From Sequoia sempervirens (Eukaryota > Streptophyta > Pinopsida > Cupressales > Cupressaceae), in the NCBI GenBank assembly GCA_007258455.2, contig VDFB02373365.1, positions 221,062,552 through 221,126,551 of the forward strand: DNA of 64,000 nucleotides. Reading direction: 5' to 3'. This document shows positions 53,867 through 64,000 of this stretch, piece after piece (position 1 is the stretch's first letter; each line of letters opens with the position of its first letter). The translations under genes were made by a program, and so were the position numbers. The notes below the pieces were generated by a model. The model was not told where the DNA came from. It saw nothing but the letters and a program-made list of their open reading frames with translations, and did not search any database.

Positions 53867-54436
53867 TTATTGTCCATTAAAAGGAAATTTCAAACACTGA
53901 TGATATGTTGACAGAACTTCTTGCATCTCATGAATCCAAGGATGTCCCAAGAGAATATTGTATGCCAACTCCTTGTCTAACACTTGGCAGATTATATCTT
54001 TTACCACTGGCCCCACTTGAATTGGTAATACTATTAGTCCTTGGGAGGATCTCTCTTCATCATCATAGGCTTTTATAGTGAATTTTCTTTTGGCATCAAT
54101 TGCATTTTCTGAATATCCAAGTGCACAGATAAGTTTTAAAGTATAGATATTTAGGCCAACTCCACCATCTATTAGAGCACGTTTGACCCAGTGTTTGTGA
54201 ATTAAAACCTCAATGTGAAGGGAAGCATTGTGTGGATGGGTAAGTGATATGTCATCATGTTCTGAAAATGATAGGCAATGAGGTGCGGTCAAGTGTCCCA
54301 CCATAGCTTGGAATTGACAAACTTCTAGATTATTTGGTATTCTGGTGGCTACTAGAGCTTGTTCTAAAATTTCTTTATGAGCCGGTGAGATTTTGAGGAG
54401 TTCCAATATTGATATTTGAGCTGGGATTTTCTGCAA
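53867..54436 (-). CDS. Aspartic protease of element C
   Basis: The 189-residue open stretch has HKEILEQALVATRIPNNLEV, CQFQAMVGHLTAPHCLSFSE, VKRALIDGGVGLNIYTLKLI, FTIKAYDDEERSSQGLIVLP and ELAYNILLGHPWIHEMQ, continuing STYHQCLKFPFNGQ. The LIDGG motif with the later ILLG-PW is the Tat-type retropepsin. This copy is uninterrupted and shows what element A had before B inserted. Confidence 0.87.
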   Translation of the reverse strand: MQKIPAQISILELLKISPAHKEILEQALVATRIPNNLEVCQFQAMVGHLTAPHCLSFSEHDDISLTHPHNASLHIEVLIHKHWVKRALIDGGVGLNIYTLKLICALGYSENAIDAKRKFTIKAYDDEERSSQGLIVLPIQVGPVVKDIICQVLDKELAYNILLGHPWIHEMQEVLSTYHQCLKFPFNGQ

Positions 54437-54451
54437 TTGGTCAACAATATT

Positions 54452-56398
54452 TTATTGACTTGATGAAGCAACAAATGTTTTAGAAGTACTTCCCTTCAAG
54501 ACATACTTTGACTGAGCTCTTGTGGTTGCGTTGACTGGCATGTTGTTTTGTTTATCGCTGATTTTAATGAAATTAATTTTATTATCATTTGCATCCATGT
54601 TTGTGATCAGATTTATTGGTATGATGTCATTGATTGGATTTGATTCGGTGTTGATGTCATTGAATTGATTTTCAGCTATAACAATGTCCTTGTTTTGATT
54701 ATCAGCTGTAACAATGTCTTGTTCATACTCAATTGTGATGTCATTAATTGGATTATCAGCCGCAATAAAGTCTTGCTTATCATGGGTTTGATCATCAACT
54801 ATCTCAATATGAAGAATGGTAGAATCATAAACATAGTTCACATTTTTCCCTTTGGTGTTTGATGAAGAGGATTCCCCCTTTTCGTAGTTTGGTAAAGGAT
54901 TCTTGAATGCTCCAAGATCAACATTTGTTTGGGGTCCTTCTATTGATATTTCTTTTTTATCAATCAAATCTTGTATCAGATGTTTCAGTTGCATGCAGTC
55001 ATTTTTTTTATGTCCCTTATTGTGGTGAAAATCACAGTAGTGTGCATCATTCCACCAAGAGGGTTTAACTCTTGGTTCCCAATCTCGTGTCTCTGGTAAT
55101 ATTATAACCTTGGCTACAAGAAGTTCCTTCAATGTTGATTCCAATGACTATCCCAAAGGTGTGAATCTTCTTCAATTTGATGATGTTCAATATGGTGGCA
55201 GTTTGGTTTCAACATTGCTTTGATTGTTGTTTTGATTTGCATTCTGATTGGTGTTTTGGTTGGTGTTTTGATTGGTCTTGGAGGTAGTAGCTGTCAAGTT
55301 AAATACTGGTTTTGCATTTTGTGTTTCAGTTGCACCATCATTGTTACCAACATTCTTGTTTCTTTTCCAAAATTTGGGTTTCTCATTATTGTTATAATGA
55401 TTGGAGGAATTTGTTGAGTTGTTTCCTTCATTGTAAATTTTCAAGACTCCTCTCTTGACCAAGGCTTCTTTGATTTTGATTCCATTTTCAATCATTTTCT
55501 CAAAGGTAGGTGGACATTACAATTCAAGTCTATAGCTCATCTCATCATTTAGATTGTCAATAAAGATTTCCATGTTTTCCTTTTTAGGTATGGGACGAGC
55601 ATATCTTGCAAACAATCTTCTCCATCTTTGTAAAAATATGAGGAATGATTCACCCCTTTTCTATTTTGTATTGCAAAGGTCTTTCATGGTTATCTCATGT
55701 TGGATGTTGTAGGATTATTGGGTGATGAATTTATTGACCAGCTCTTCAAAGGTCTTAATACCTGGTGAAATTTTGGAAAACCATTCCATACATTTCCCAC
55801 CTAAGCTTCATGGAAACAATCTCATCAAATAAGTCTCTTCATGTGCAAATTCCAAGCTCATGGTTCGAAATTCCCTTACATGATCTATAGGGTCAGTTTT
55901 ACCATTGTATTTATCATACTTTGGAAATTCACAATGCTTGGGAAAAGGAATCATGGTAACAGTTTGATCAAAAGGATATGGGAAAATGTCTTGCAACATA
56001 TATATTTTTGTGGTTCCTCTTTGCATGTCAAGAAGCTGTTGTTGCAGATTTTTCATTTGATTAGTTAGAGCAGCCACTAGATCTATGTTTGGTGGGTCAA
56101 TTTCAATTCTTTTAGGAGGTGCTTTCAGTTTTTTTACATCAAAGTCATTAGATAGTTTCACACCTTGGCTTGCCAACATCAAAAGGTATTTCTCTCCATC
56201 TCTTTCTAGAACTTTCTCCATGAATTTGTGGAACTTAGGATCTTGTTGGGTAGTTTGAATGTCCTCATCTGTGATTTCATCAATTTCAGGTTGGTGGAAT
56301 CTATGAAAAGGGTTTTCTTCACCTTCAGCCATGGTAGTTTGAGTTTCAATTTCTTTTTCATTGAGTTTTTGCTTTTGAGACCTTGTTAAAACAGGCAT
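54452..56398 (-). pseudogene. Gag of element C
   Basis: The start is at MPVLTRSQKQKLNEKEIETQ (about 56398), equivalent to MPIFTRSQYIKSREEN in A. The N-terminal region ends IFPYPFDQTVTMIPFPKHCE, DHVREFRTMSLEFAHEETYL. Stops in the capsid region (TGA near 55808, TAA near 55720) interrupt it. Then come an Asn/Gln-rich linker with a TNQNTNQNANQN repeat (about 55270-55210) and an intact zinc knuckle YCDFHHNKGHKKNDCMQLK (CX2HX4HX4C, about 55030). A degenerate repeat of DNPINDI / ENQFNDI / SNPINDI type lies at 54600-54780. Confidence 0.87.
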
Positions 56399-56768
56399 AC
56401 AAGTGTTAAAGCTTTGACTAGACTTTGATCTTTGTTGGAGAGTGCTAAGGATAATAACTAAGTCAAATAGAATGACAAATTCTATTGATGAGACTAAGTT
56501 AAGTATGATTATACAAAGTTGTTTCGTGATGAAGGATGACATATCCTGATGATGAAACTTAGCTTAACAATCAGATGTGTGTTTGATGATTAGGAACTTT
56601 AAGGTGTTAGATTAGTTTAGTTGAAGAATTTTCACTTGTAAAGACCAGTTTCTTCAAGTTCAAGACATTGTTATGACTGAGAAATGATTTTGTTTTGGAA
56701 AAGATCCTGAATTCTAGTTTTAATTGTCTAACATATGGTGAATTCTACTCTCTGGTTTTGAATTTACT
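56399..56768 (-). other. Element C gag-proximal leader
   Basis: It is noncoding in element sense, between the 21-bp array and the gag start. No conserved ORF seen. Confidence 0.4.
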
Positions 56769-57262
56769 GGAAGTGCTAAAATAGGGTATGGATGTGCTAA
56801 AAGATGGCATAGATGTGCTAAAATGTGAACTAGATGCGCTAGAATGTTCCTGGAAATCGCTAGTAAATGGACTTAATGCGTTAGAGAAAGTACTGAATGC
56901 ACTAAAAGATGGTCTCAATGTGCTGGAAAATGACTCAAATGCACCAGAAAGTGGGTTAAATGTGTTAAAAGATGCCAGTGATGCACTAGACTACCCCTAA
57001 ATGTGATTTCAACTTGGTATTCCCTACAGGTGAATGCGCTAAATGGATGTGCAAATGCACTACAAGATGGAACAAATGTGCTACAAGACATACCGAATGC
57101 ACTAGAGAATGACTCATATGTGTTAGATTGTACCCAAGATGCTCTAGAAAATGCCCTATATTCGCTAGAAGATAGACCAAATGGGCTATGAAATGACTCA
57201 GATGCGCCGAAAAAAGTAATGTATGCACCAAAATAGGGAATGTATGTGCTAAACTGGAAGTG
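56769..57262 (-). repeat. 21-bp-phased ATGYGCTAAAA array, element C, gag-proximal (about 23 units)
   Basis: From 56769 the plus strand is a run of 21-bp units: GAAGTGCTAAAATAGGG, GATGTGCTAAAAGATGGC, GATGTGCTAAAATGTGAAC, GATGCGCTAGAATG and so on, with core ATGYRCYARAA. About one slip (near 57020-57030) separates two in-phase blocks. The plus strand therefore encodes heptads (NALKDGL, NVLENDS, DALENAL), a consequence of the 21-bp period. Confidence 0.9.
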
Positions 57263-57559
57263 TTTCACTGTTTTGATAGTCTATCTGGTTATTTTGTTTT
57301 GAATCAATGAATCTAAACGTTTCCAGGGTATAATTTGTTGAACAATGAATTTTGATTGCTTTTTATAGTTTGTGAATTAAGTGCTTTAAATGGATGACTT
57401 TTTGAATAATGACTTCAAACATAGTAGCAAGTTGTAAAATAGTTGTTTCAAGCCTAGGAACTAAACATTGAGTGTATGTTCAGGAATCTGGTATGATTCC
57501 TTTGATTTCTATAGGTATAGCACAGGAGAAAATAGATCAAGCACTTTTCTAATGTCAAG

Positions 57560-58100
57560 GGTCACTTATAATATCACAACCCACATCTTAGAACTATGTT
57601 AGCTCACACAACCCTATCACCCCCTAGAGGACACCCGCGTTTTTTCCTTTCCTGGGTCTTAACCAAAGTCAAATCCTCCACTTTTGGCTAGTAATCCCTG
57701 ATAGTTATATGGTGAGTCTCTTGGAGGCAGATTCTTCCCTCCCCTTATGTTCGGAGACTGACATTGGATGGATTCTAAACTTAAGGTTCTTAGTAAGGGT
57801 TTCTGTTCCATGTAGCAAATGATAAAATCCCTCAAGAGACCTCCTAACCTTTAGAACAAAGGATTTGGGGATAGTTATCAATGCACACTATCGTTGAATT
57901 AGCGGGTTTCCCCGAATTCACTTTTGATTATAGTGGGTTGGAAAACTTGGCTTTAGTTGTTCCCACTTAGGTCGGTCCCATAGGGTGAGAACTTTTTCCC
58001 ACTACGACAAGCCTTCTAAAGGTGCTATCAAAACAAGAAATAGTGAGTCTAGCATTCTGGTCACCCAACGAAGGGGATAGCATTGGCCTATCACTTTACA
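57560..58100 (-). other. Conserved leader segment of element C
   Basis: It corresponds to 29600-30180 of element A, sharing CACAACCCACATCTTAGAAC, GTGAGTCTCTTGGAGGC-like, TTCACTTTTGATTATAGTGG and GGTGAGAACTTTTTCCCAC words. It is not coding in either element. In C it separates two 21-bp arrays, whereas A has only the array near the primer-binding site. Confidence 0.55.
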
Positions 58101-58300
58101 AGCACAATAGACAAGGGGTTCATTAACCTTCTAATTAAACTAGGTGCCTAATTTAATTAAGAGCAAGCAATAAAACAACTCTAGCCCCTACAAACATCAT
58201 CAATAGTTTGATATAATTGTCTTTGACCAATGTATTAAGCACCTACAACACAAAAAATATTGATCAATTTTTGAAAATTTGAATTTATGTAAAATAAACC

Positions 58301-58489
58301 ATATGCGCTAAAAGATCACATAGATGTACTAAAAGAACTACTCTATGCGCTAGAGAAACTACTGAATGCGCTAAAATAGGAGCTGGATGTGCCGAAAGAT
58401 GCTATAGATGCATCATAATAGGAACTGGATGCACTAAAATATGTTTTGTATGTGCCGAAAGAAATCACGGATGTGCTACATAAGAGTTC
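58301..58489 (-). repeat. Perfectly phased 9 x 21-bp array beside the primer-binding site, element C
   Basis: Nine consecutive units start at 58301, 58322, 58343, 58364, 58385, 58406, 58427, 58448 and 58469, each exactly 21 bp. The core is RATGYGCTAAAA or RATGTGCCGAAA, with variable last 8-9 bases. The length is kept although the spacer sequence is not. Confidence 0.92.
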
Positions 58490-58540
58490 ACATCTAGATC
58501 TATAAAACAACTTTCCAAAAAACGTAATAAAATGGGGCTA

Positions 58541-58559
58541 GGCCCCATGATGGGCGCCA
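58541..58559 (-). promoter_or_regulatory. Primer-binding site of element C
   Basis: The minus strand reads TGGCGCCCATCATGGGGCC, two bases inside the LTR, with one or two changes from element A's site. Confidence 0.83.
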
Positions 58560-58561
58560 AA

Positions 58562-59018
58562 TATATTGTGTGAATTGTGTAAAGTAAATAAATGAGTAAT
58601 AAAACCACACAATCAATGAAACGTATTATATTAGAGAATTGAAATCACAAAACTAATCGAATTGAAACAAATAAATTCCCTAAAATCATCCCATTGTTTC
58701 CTATCTTCAGGATTCACTAAATCATAATGGCTCTTAGATTTGTTTTGTGCACTATGATTGTTAGAATGACAACCTGAGGAACAAAAAGCTGGAAATGCAG
58801 TAAATCTATTCCTACATGATGATTGAATTATATGATATGCTATAAATGATAATGGTAATATGATAATGGATATGATGCTAAAGACTGTGATGCAAATGTT
58901 GTATAAAAACTACTATGATAATGGAAATGTAGCTAATAACTAATCCATGATTGTGCTAAACTAAATGCTTCTAAAATGCTAATTACTAAATGTTCAAATG
59001 CTCTCAATGCTCAAAGTG
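58562..59018 (-). repeat. Element C 5' LTR, truncated
   Basis: It matches 43380-43814 of the left LTR with a few small gaps and then stops at CTCAAAGTG. The missing part corresponds to 43815-44412, which includes the TATA box and AT-palindromes. Beyond 59018 the sequence belongs to element D. Confidence 0.85.
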
Positions 59019-59499
59019 ATTAGTTATAGAAGAATCTAACAAACCCTTGATATATGAGGTGTTGTATGATGACACAAGGATAAGTAATATGAATCTCTGT
59101 TTGAAAACATTAAAAAAAATTATGGTAGAAAAGATGCAAATTAGGAAATTTGTGGAGCCCTTCTTGGCTTATAGTGTTTCTAAAAATTGATTTAGTAGCA
59201 TTGGCAGAGGAGGTACTGATAGAGTGAAGTTGATGATGTCATAAGAAATAAATTATCTTTTTATGATGAAACCCTAAAAAGCGACAAGTTAAATTAGGAT
59301 GATTGTGTGGTCTCTTTTCATTGAACAAGCTAAGGAGTAAAGTGCAAGACAAGGAATAAGTTGTTAGGGTTGTTAGTGAATGAAAGTACATAGAACAAGG
59401 CATAATGGATTCAAAGGAAATGGTGGTGTTTGATCAACACAACAACAAATCGCAGAAATTAAGTTACAAATCGATGAATTTAATCATGATAAGATTTGA
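59019..59499 (+). other. Element D interior after the deletion junction, no clear ORF
   Basis: Degraded coding-like sequence of element D with many stops; no RT or integrase motif is visible. Confidence 0.4.
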
Positions 59500-61157
59500 A
59501 ATATCAAGGGTTCCCTTTCAGTTGAGCAAATACAAAAGATTAAGAATCTAGGGCACAAGGGTTTAGACATTTGGAGCGAATTTCCATATTTTTCAGATGT
59601 GGACATTGTTTGAATTATTCTCAAAATTCAAGATGATAAGATGATCTTTGACAAAACCTATAAGATCACAAAAGAAACAATTGCAACAATAACTAGATTA
59701 TGCAATAATGGACTCATTGTTGTGAAGTTAGTAAAGAACAAAGAGGTCAAATCTCTAACTAGGGTAACAGGAGATCAAAGGGAAATTTTGATTCATACTA
59801 TAATCGACCCTGTAATAAGGTATGTGACATATGACATTTCATATAAGATCTATTTCAGAAATAGGGAAGGATCTACTTCTGTGATTGTTGTTTAAATGTT
59901 GTGCATCAAATGGTTGGAAAGAATGAGGATTTTGATTTGTGTGAGTTACTGAGGAATCAATTAATGGAGAACATTACTATCACAAAGAATGACAATTACC
60001 CTTTCCATTTTGGATCTCTGGTTATATGTTTGATGATGTATTTTCTAAAATTGTTACCATTGAAAGAGAATGTTGTGTGGAAGTTAGTTATACTAGTTGG
60101 GAAACAAATCTACCATTATCTAGAATTTCTAGCAAAAAAGGAAAAAATATATAAAGAATAATTTGAAAACAAAATATATGTTTCATGCTCTGGCATGGTT
60201 CCCAGTCCGGTTGTAGTATCTAAAGAAAATTCCCCCTTCGACAAGAGAAAAGAAAGAACAATCATCTCATGATCTCCTCTGAAAATGAAGAAGATGAATT
60301 CTAAGGAGAAGGAAGAAGAAAAGGAAGTGAAGAATGCTGAAGAAATTGATCTACCATCAATGGATGATGAAGAAGATTTATCTAAAGAGAAGGTATTGAA
60401 GATTCTGGAGCAATTTGATGGATTGAAGAAGATTGGCAATACTTGGTTGTCTCAACCATCATATGAATAAGATGAGATCACAGACGCTTTAACTATTCAC
60501 AAAATTCACAATGATATTGATCCAAGAAAATTGAAAAATGTTTTACCAAAAGTATTGATTGAGCAGATTGAAGACAGTCTGAAAGCACTGTCACCTAGTG
60601 AAACTGAAGGAAAAAACGAAATTCAATTGGCTATGGAAGAAAGATGTGAAATTTCAAAGAAGAGATTGACTAAGAGAATAAATGAGTTGAAAACATGTTT
60701 CAAGAGTGTAAACAGTGTATACATGTATTGTCTCTGGTGGCCTATTGCTATTGGAAACTACAGAGTAAAAATTGATACTATTGAGTTTGAACTGGATTCT
60801 ATTGGAAAAGCATATGATATTCTTAATGACATGGGTGGAGCGTAGAAGAAAAGAATCAATTCCTTATAGTCTCAACTTGTGGTCATTATGGAAAAAAGGG
60901 GTGGTATTGCGAAGACTTTTTGGAAGGTTAAAGATATAATTGAGTTGAAATTGGAACAACTTTTTGGTCTTTTGGTGGAAGCTAAGAAAAATGAACAAAA
61001 TATCACTATCTCATATACGCTTCTAGAAACAATTGATTCAATAGAAAAGAACAACAGTATTTGTTTAAACATCAGGTTGGCAGTGACTTATTGGAAGATA
61101 TTTCTTCTGAAGCTGAAAGAAAAGTACAAGGAGATATTTGAAGGAAAGAAGGATTGA
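59500..61157 (+). pseudogene. Accessory ORF remnants of element D, between the missing pol and the 3' LTR
   Basis: I do not recognise this protein. One coding trend runs through several frames: EQIQKIKNLGHKGLDIWSEF (about 59515), MIFDKTYKITKETIATITRL (59641), VRYVT/NREGSTS, then DLCELLRNQLMENITITKND (59935), FHFGSLVICLMMYFLKLLPL, a charged KEKEEEKEVKNAEE stretch (60285), LKNVLPKVLIEQIEDSLKAL (60531), SVYMYCLWWPIAIGNYRVKI (60716) and a helical KDIIELKLEQLFGLLVEAKK end. Its position just before the polypurine tract matches the extra, envelope-like ORFs of some plant Copia elements. No signal peptide is seen, so I call it only accessory. Confidence 0.5.
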
Positions 61158-61332
61158 GGTAAAGAACCATTTTTTATATCATTGAGGAAAGGTAGAACTT
61201 CTTTCTTTTCCATTGATGTAAAAGGGGGAGAAAAAGCATGTGAAAAGAATGAAATCATTTTCAAGCCTATCAAAGAGAAGAACTACAGGTTGTTGTTGTT
61301 GGATTTTCACATCTTATGTTGTCATCAATGAC

Positions 61333-61344
61333 AAAGGGGGAGAT
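61333..61344 (+). promoter_or_regulatory. Polypurine tract of element D
   Basis: AAAGGGGGAGAT directly precedes the TGTTGG of the 3' LTR. Confidence 0.88.
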
Positions 61345-62291
61345 TGTTGGAAATTGGATTGCATCAAATGGTTGTCATTAATGGTAGAAGGTTGTCATTG
61401 ATGTCAACACAATACTGAATAAATGAGATAGTGAACATAAGCTATTTTCTATTGAAGATGATCATTATATTTGGTTCGGTATGATTGGTCCGGTGTGTTA
61501 ATTATTAAGGTTTGGTTTTCTACCGTAAGATAAGCTATGATTTTTATATTAAATGATCTTCCGACTTAGCATATAGAATGTATTATGAAGACTAGTTATG
61601 CTTTATGGATGTTAGCCAACTTCGTATAATGCTTAAATCATATATGGTGTTGACCTAATTGATGATCAATATATGCTTGTATATATATAAGATATTTTAA
61701 GGAATGAACATATATGGTGTGGTATGAATGAATGAAAAGGTACAAGAAGGAGAAGTGTGTGTGCATGGAGGAGAAGAAAAGTGTGAGAACCTAAATGCTT
61801 TATTAGTGAAGTTTTGTTGAGCGATTATTGTGTGTGGAAATACTTCATATTTTGAGCTTCAATGGAACTAAACCCTATACATTGAAGGTGTATTCTATCA
61901 GTTCAATCTTTTGGCAGTGAGCCTTAACTTTTGTACTCTAGTGGTGAGCCATCATTTGTATCTTTGGTTTGTAGCCCTGTGGATAGTGAGTCCTTATTTT
62001 AGGCAATGAGCCTTATTTCAGGTAATTAGCCTTGTTTCAGATAGTGAGCCTTTTTGTAATCGGTTTTAATATTCTCTATAATGTGAGTTAATCCTCACCA
62101 TGGTTTTTCCCTTATTGGGTTTTCAATGTAAATCTAGAGTTACTGTGTTTATGTGTTGGATTTGAGTTATTGCATTGATATTTTGATGATTAATCATTTA
62201 AGCAGTTTCATGTATTAGTTCTGGTGATTGAATTAAAGGTTAAAATTTGTGACAACTGATTCATCCCCCCTCTCAGTTGTCTTATTCAACA
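61345..62291 (+). repeat. Element D 3' LTR
   Basis: The 947 bp match 41278-42188. It is longer mainly because the GTGAGCCTTATTT-type segment near 61980-62060 is repeated. It ends TTCAACA, followed by GTTGT. Confidence 0.9.
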
Positions 62292-62296
62292 GTTGT

Positions 62297-63100
62297 AAGT
62301 TCACTTTACGGGTGACATGATGCTATTACATCACATAGATCTAGTTCATCTCAAATTTTTCAAAGGAAATTAAAATGGTTTTTGTGATAGATATGAGGGA
62401 TGCAATAATCCTTGAACTTTGACACCAAAAAAAATATACGGTCCAAAGTCAAAGTTGGGAAAACAAATAGTTGTGAACACTTTGTTAGCTTGTATCTACC
62501 ATTACTGCCATGAATGAAATATTTCTACCATGAACATAAATGATTTTCATTGAAGGAAAACTAATTCAGTATTGTAATCATTCAATTGAGCACTGTACAA
62601 AGGAAATTTGTGAATTCATAGTAGTTAGAGAACTTGCAACAACAAATTAGGGTTTCAAACAACTAGTAGTAGGTAAGTCAAAAAATTTCTCACTCAAGTA
62701 TTGAAAATTGTATTTATATAGTAGAGGAGTAAATTACTAGGGTCTTAAAATCATTTTAGAATATTTTCTAAGTTTTAAACCCTAGAATATCTTTAATTCT
62801 GTGAAACCCTATATGTCTCATAAAACCCTAAAATGATTCACTCTTCTTCTCAACCCATGAAAATTAAACGAGGTCTAGAGGAAGACATTATATCCTAATT
62901 ACCAAGCTCATTCAAGAGGTAAAATCATACCCAAGGGTTTGGAATATTGTTAGATAGGTTGACTAATAGGGCTGATGGTTTCAAAGATGCAACACTTCCC
63001 ATGTAGGGTTGGGAATTACTAAATATTTTTATAAAAGGAATAATATTATCCAACCTATCCCAAACATATGAAAATTAGATCTAGGAAAGTTTTTAATTCC
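62297..63100. other. No gene seen
   Basis: Sequence that was continuous with 41200-41277 before D inserted. There is no recognisable domain before the ORF at about 63114. Confidence 0.4.
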
Positions 63101-63113
63101 CAAAAAATTCATT

Positions 63114-63509
63114 AATGTAGATGTATTCAAAGTTATGGCTAAAAGGTATGATGACAAGTTCAGAATAGTCTTGAGTGATACTGGCAAAATTTTGATGAGT
63201 TTGGATAGATTCTATATATGTGAAGTATTTGGGTTGAAAAATTCTACCAATATTTGTATTGATTTCCACTCATTATGTAGAGAATATGGGAGAGACAAAT
63301 ATAGCTACAAAATATTTTGGGTTCTGCATCATAGGGTTAAGGGTCCAAATAGCTTGATCAAATTCACTAGGGATGTAGTAGAACCATTTGATGTAGATTT
63401 ATTTGAGGATTATTTCATGAAGACATATTATGCTCTCTCTAAAGTACTAGGAATATATGTTAAAACACAAATTCCAATGCATTTAATCATGATGGCAGCA
63501 TATGTATAA
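63114..63509 (+). pseudogene. Unrecognised ORF, probably a retroelement accessory protein remnant
   Basis: The open frame reads VDVFKVMAKRYDDKFRIVLS, DTGKILMSLDRFYICEVFGL, then FHSLCREYGRDKYSYKIFWV, FDVDLFEDYFMKTYYALSKV and a TAA after MMAAYV (63509). The same frame goes on as YHDLNKSFDSTSFMMDEIHK with more stops. The layout (a short beta-rich segment, then a phrase of the kind LDRFYICEVFGL) resembles the start of plant mobile-domain-like and accessory ORFs, and the phrase order loosely recalls element D's ORF at 59.5 kb. I do not recognise the family. Confidence 0.4.
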
Positions 63510-64000
63510 TATCATGACCTAAACAAAAGTTTTGATTCTACTTCATTCATGATGGATGAAATTCACAAAAAAATAATGACCACAAAGAAAGATTATTGAA
63601 TAATTTAGTCTAAGTGGTATTCTATGTTGTGTCATATCTTATTATATACTAGACAGAGAATTCAAAATCTAATAATCCAGTTAAAATTCTATGATGCTTA
63701 GATAATTCCATTGCCAATCGAAGGGTGGACCCACATATGGGCTATGCATTGCCAAACTGCCAATTATGTGGTTTTCTAAGAATGTTTTGTTTAGGTGGTC
63801 TTGAAAAATTTAGTGTTCTAGTTTGAAAGGTTATCAGAGGACATAAGTGTGACCAATGACATAGTATAGGTTAACTACACTTGATCCATACTGATTTGAG
63901 GCATATTTAATCCACTAAGCATCAATCCCAGTAAGATATTCAATATCAATAAAAATGAAGAAGCCATTAAAACTAACATGCTAAAACATAAAAGCTTGAA
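63510..64000 (+). other. Degraded continuation of the 63.1-kb ORF
   Basis: Coding-like phrases (KDY, SKWYSMLCHILLYTRQRIQN, IEGWTHIWAMHCQTANYVVF) in one frame are broken by many stops. The window ends inside it. Confidence 0.4.

Larger units (their letters stand above)
43380..59018 (-). mobile_element. Element C: second Tat-type Ty3/gypsy element, 5' LTR truncated
   Basis: It is 15.6 kb in minus orientation. The left (3') LTR is 43380-44412 with polypurine tract 44413-44430. The right (5') LTR keeps only 58562-59018, the U5-side half, after the primer-binding site at 58541. Domain order is as in element A, including dual RNase H and an antisense PMD ORF, and protein similarity to A is high in RT and protease. 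Because the right end is cut, no target duplication can be read. C lies inside element D. Its promoter-bearing LTR half is missing, so it cannot be transcribed normally. Confidence 0.9.
41278..62291 (+). mobile_element. Element D: Copia-type LTR retrotransposon without pol, split by element C
   Basis: Its LTRs start TGTTGGAAATTGG and end TCAACA. A TGGTATCAGAGC primer-binding site (initiator-Met tRNA type) follows the left LTR, and a polypurine tract AAAGGGGGAGAT precedes the right one. Both are classic Copia features and place it on the plus strand. The interior holds a gag remnant (42215-43370) and accessory-ORF remnants (59500-61157), but no protease, integrase, RT or RNase H. Element C fills 43380-59018. 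The LTRs are clearly more divergent than those of A, B and C, so D is old. Confidence 0.9.

Noticed and set aside
54600..54790. Separate plus-strand protein opposite the gag repeat region of element C
   Set aside because: The minus strand carries the gag tail with zinc knuckle; the plus-strand frame is a by-product of its repeated INDI-type codons.
56788..57191. Heptad-repeat (coiled-coil-like) proteins encoded by the 21-bp array on either strand
   Set aside because: Any 21-bp repeat gives seven-residue repeats. The arrays in A at the matching place are not open in the same frame, so coding is unlikely.
58301..58489. CRISPR-like array (regular short repeats)
   Set aside because: Units are 21 bp with a short degenerate core, the context is a plant retroelement, there are no cas genes, and the spacing is too short for repeat plus spacer.
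59500..61157. Calling the element D accessory ORF an envelope gene
   Set aside because: No signal peptide, fusion-like segment or clear membrane anchor can be seen; only its position is suggestive.

Overview
The window looks like transposon-dominated nuclear DNA of a large plant genome. A gymnosperm, possibly a conifer, is my guess from the AT-rich, deeply nested, slowly decaying retrotransposons; the sequence alone cannot prove it. I found no intact host gene. Host-derived sequence is limited to a duplicated, stop-containing COG1 (Golgi tethering complex subunit) pseudogene and two fragments of a PPR gene.

Layout. 1-7010: an undefined ORF remnant, mostly featureless DNA, a short G/C-rich repeat, PPR fragments, a foldback (inverted-repeat) element, then a COG1 exon. 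7011-32072: a Ty3/gypsy element of the Tat type on the minus strand ('A'), inserted into that COG1 exon with a 5-bp target duplication (GTGTC). It carries gag, protease, a G-patch-like segment, RT, RNase H, a second RNase H and integrase, plus an antisense plant-mobile-domain (PMD) ORF near its 3' end. 19094-26334: a pol-less LTR element ('B') nested in A's protease region (duplication GGGAC). 32073-34480: the rest of the COG1 copy, then a second partial tandem copy. 35550-41277: short repeats, a truncated LINE, a SINE-like tandem duplication and an LTR-like stretch. 41278-62291: a Copia-type element on the plus strand ('D', duplication GTTGT) without pol, split by a second Tat-like element on the minus strand ('C', 43380-59018). 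C's outer 5' LTR half is deleted. 62297-64000: a further degraded ORF.

By eye, LTR pairs differ least in B (about 1%), then A (about 3%), C (about 5%) and D (more). This agrees with the nesting order: B went into A, and C into D.

The most unusual signal is a 21-bp-phased repeat built on TTTTAGCGCAT / ATGCGCTAAAA. It occurs inside both ends of A and of C, in opposite orientation at the two ends. The same strand sense therefore leads into gag from one side and into the antisense PMD ORF from the other. I know of no description of it. Several elements also share AT-rich hairpin series upstream of the LTR TATA box, one polypurine-tract sequence and a CCTG/CAGG hairpin, which ties the pol-less B to A and C. 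Many in-frame stops are TAG for CAG or TGA for CGA, as expected from deamination of methylated cytosine.
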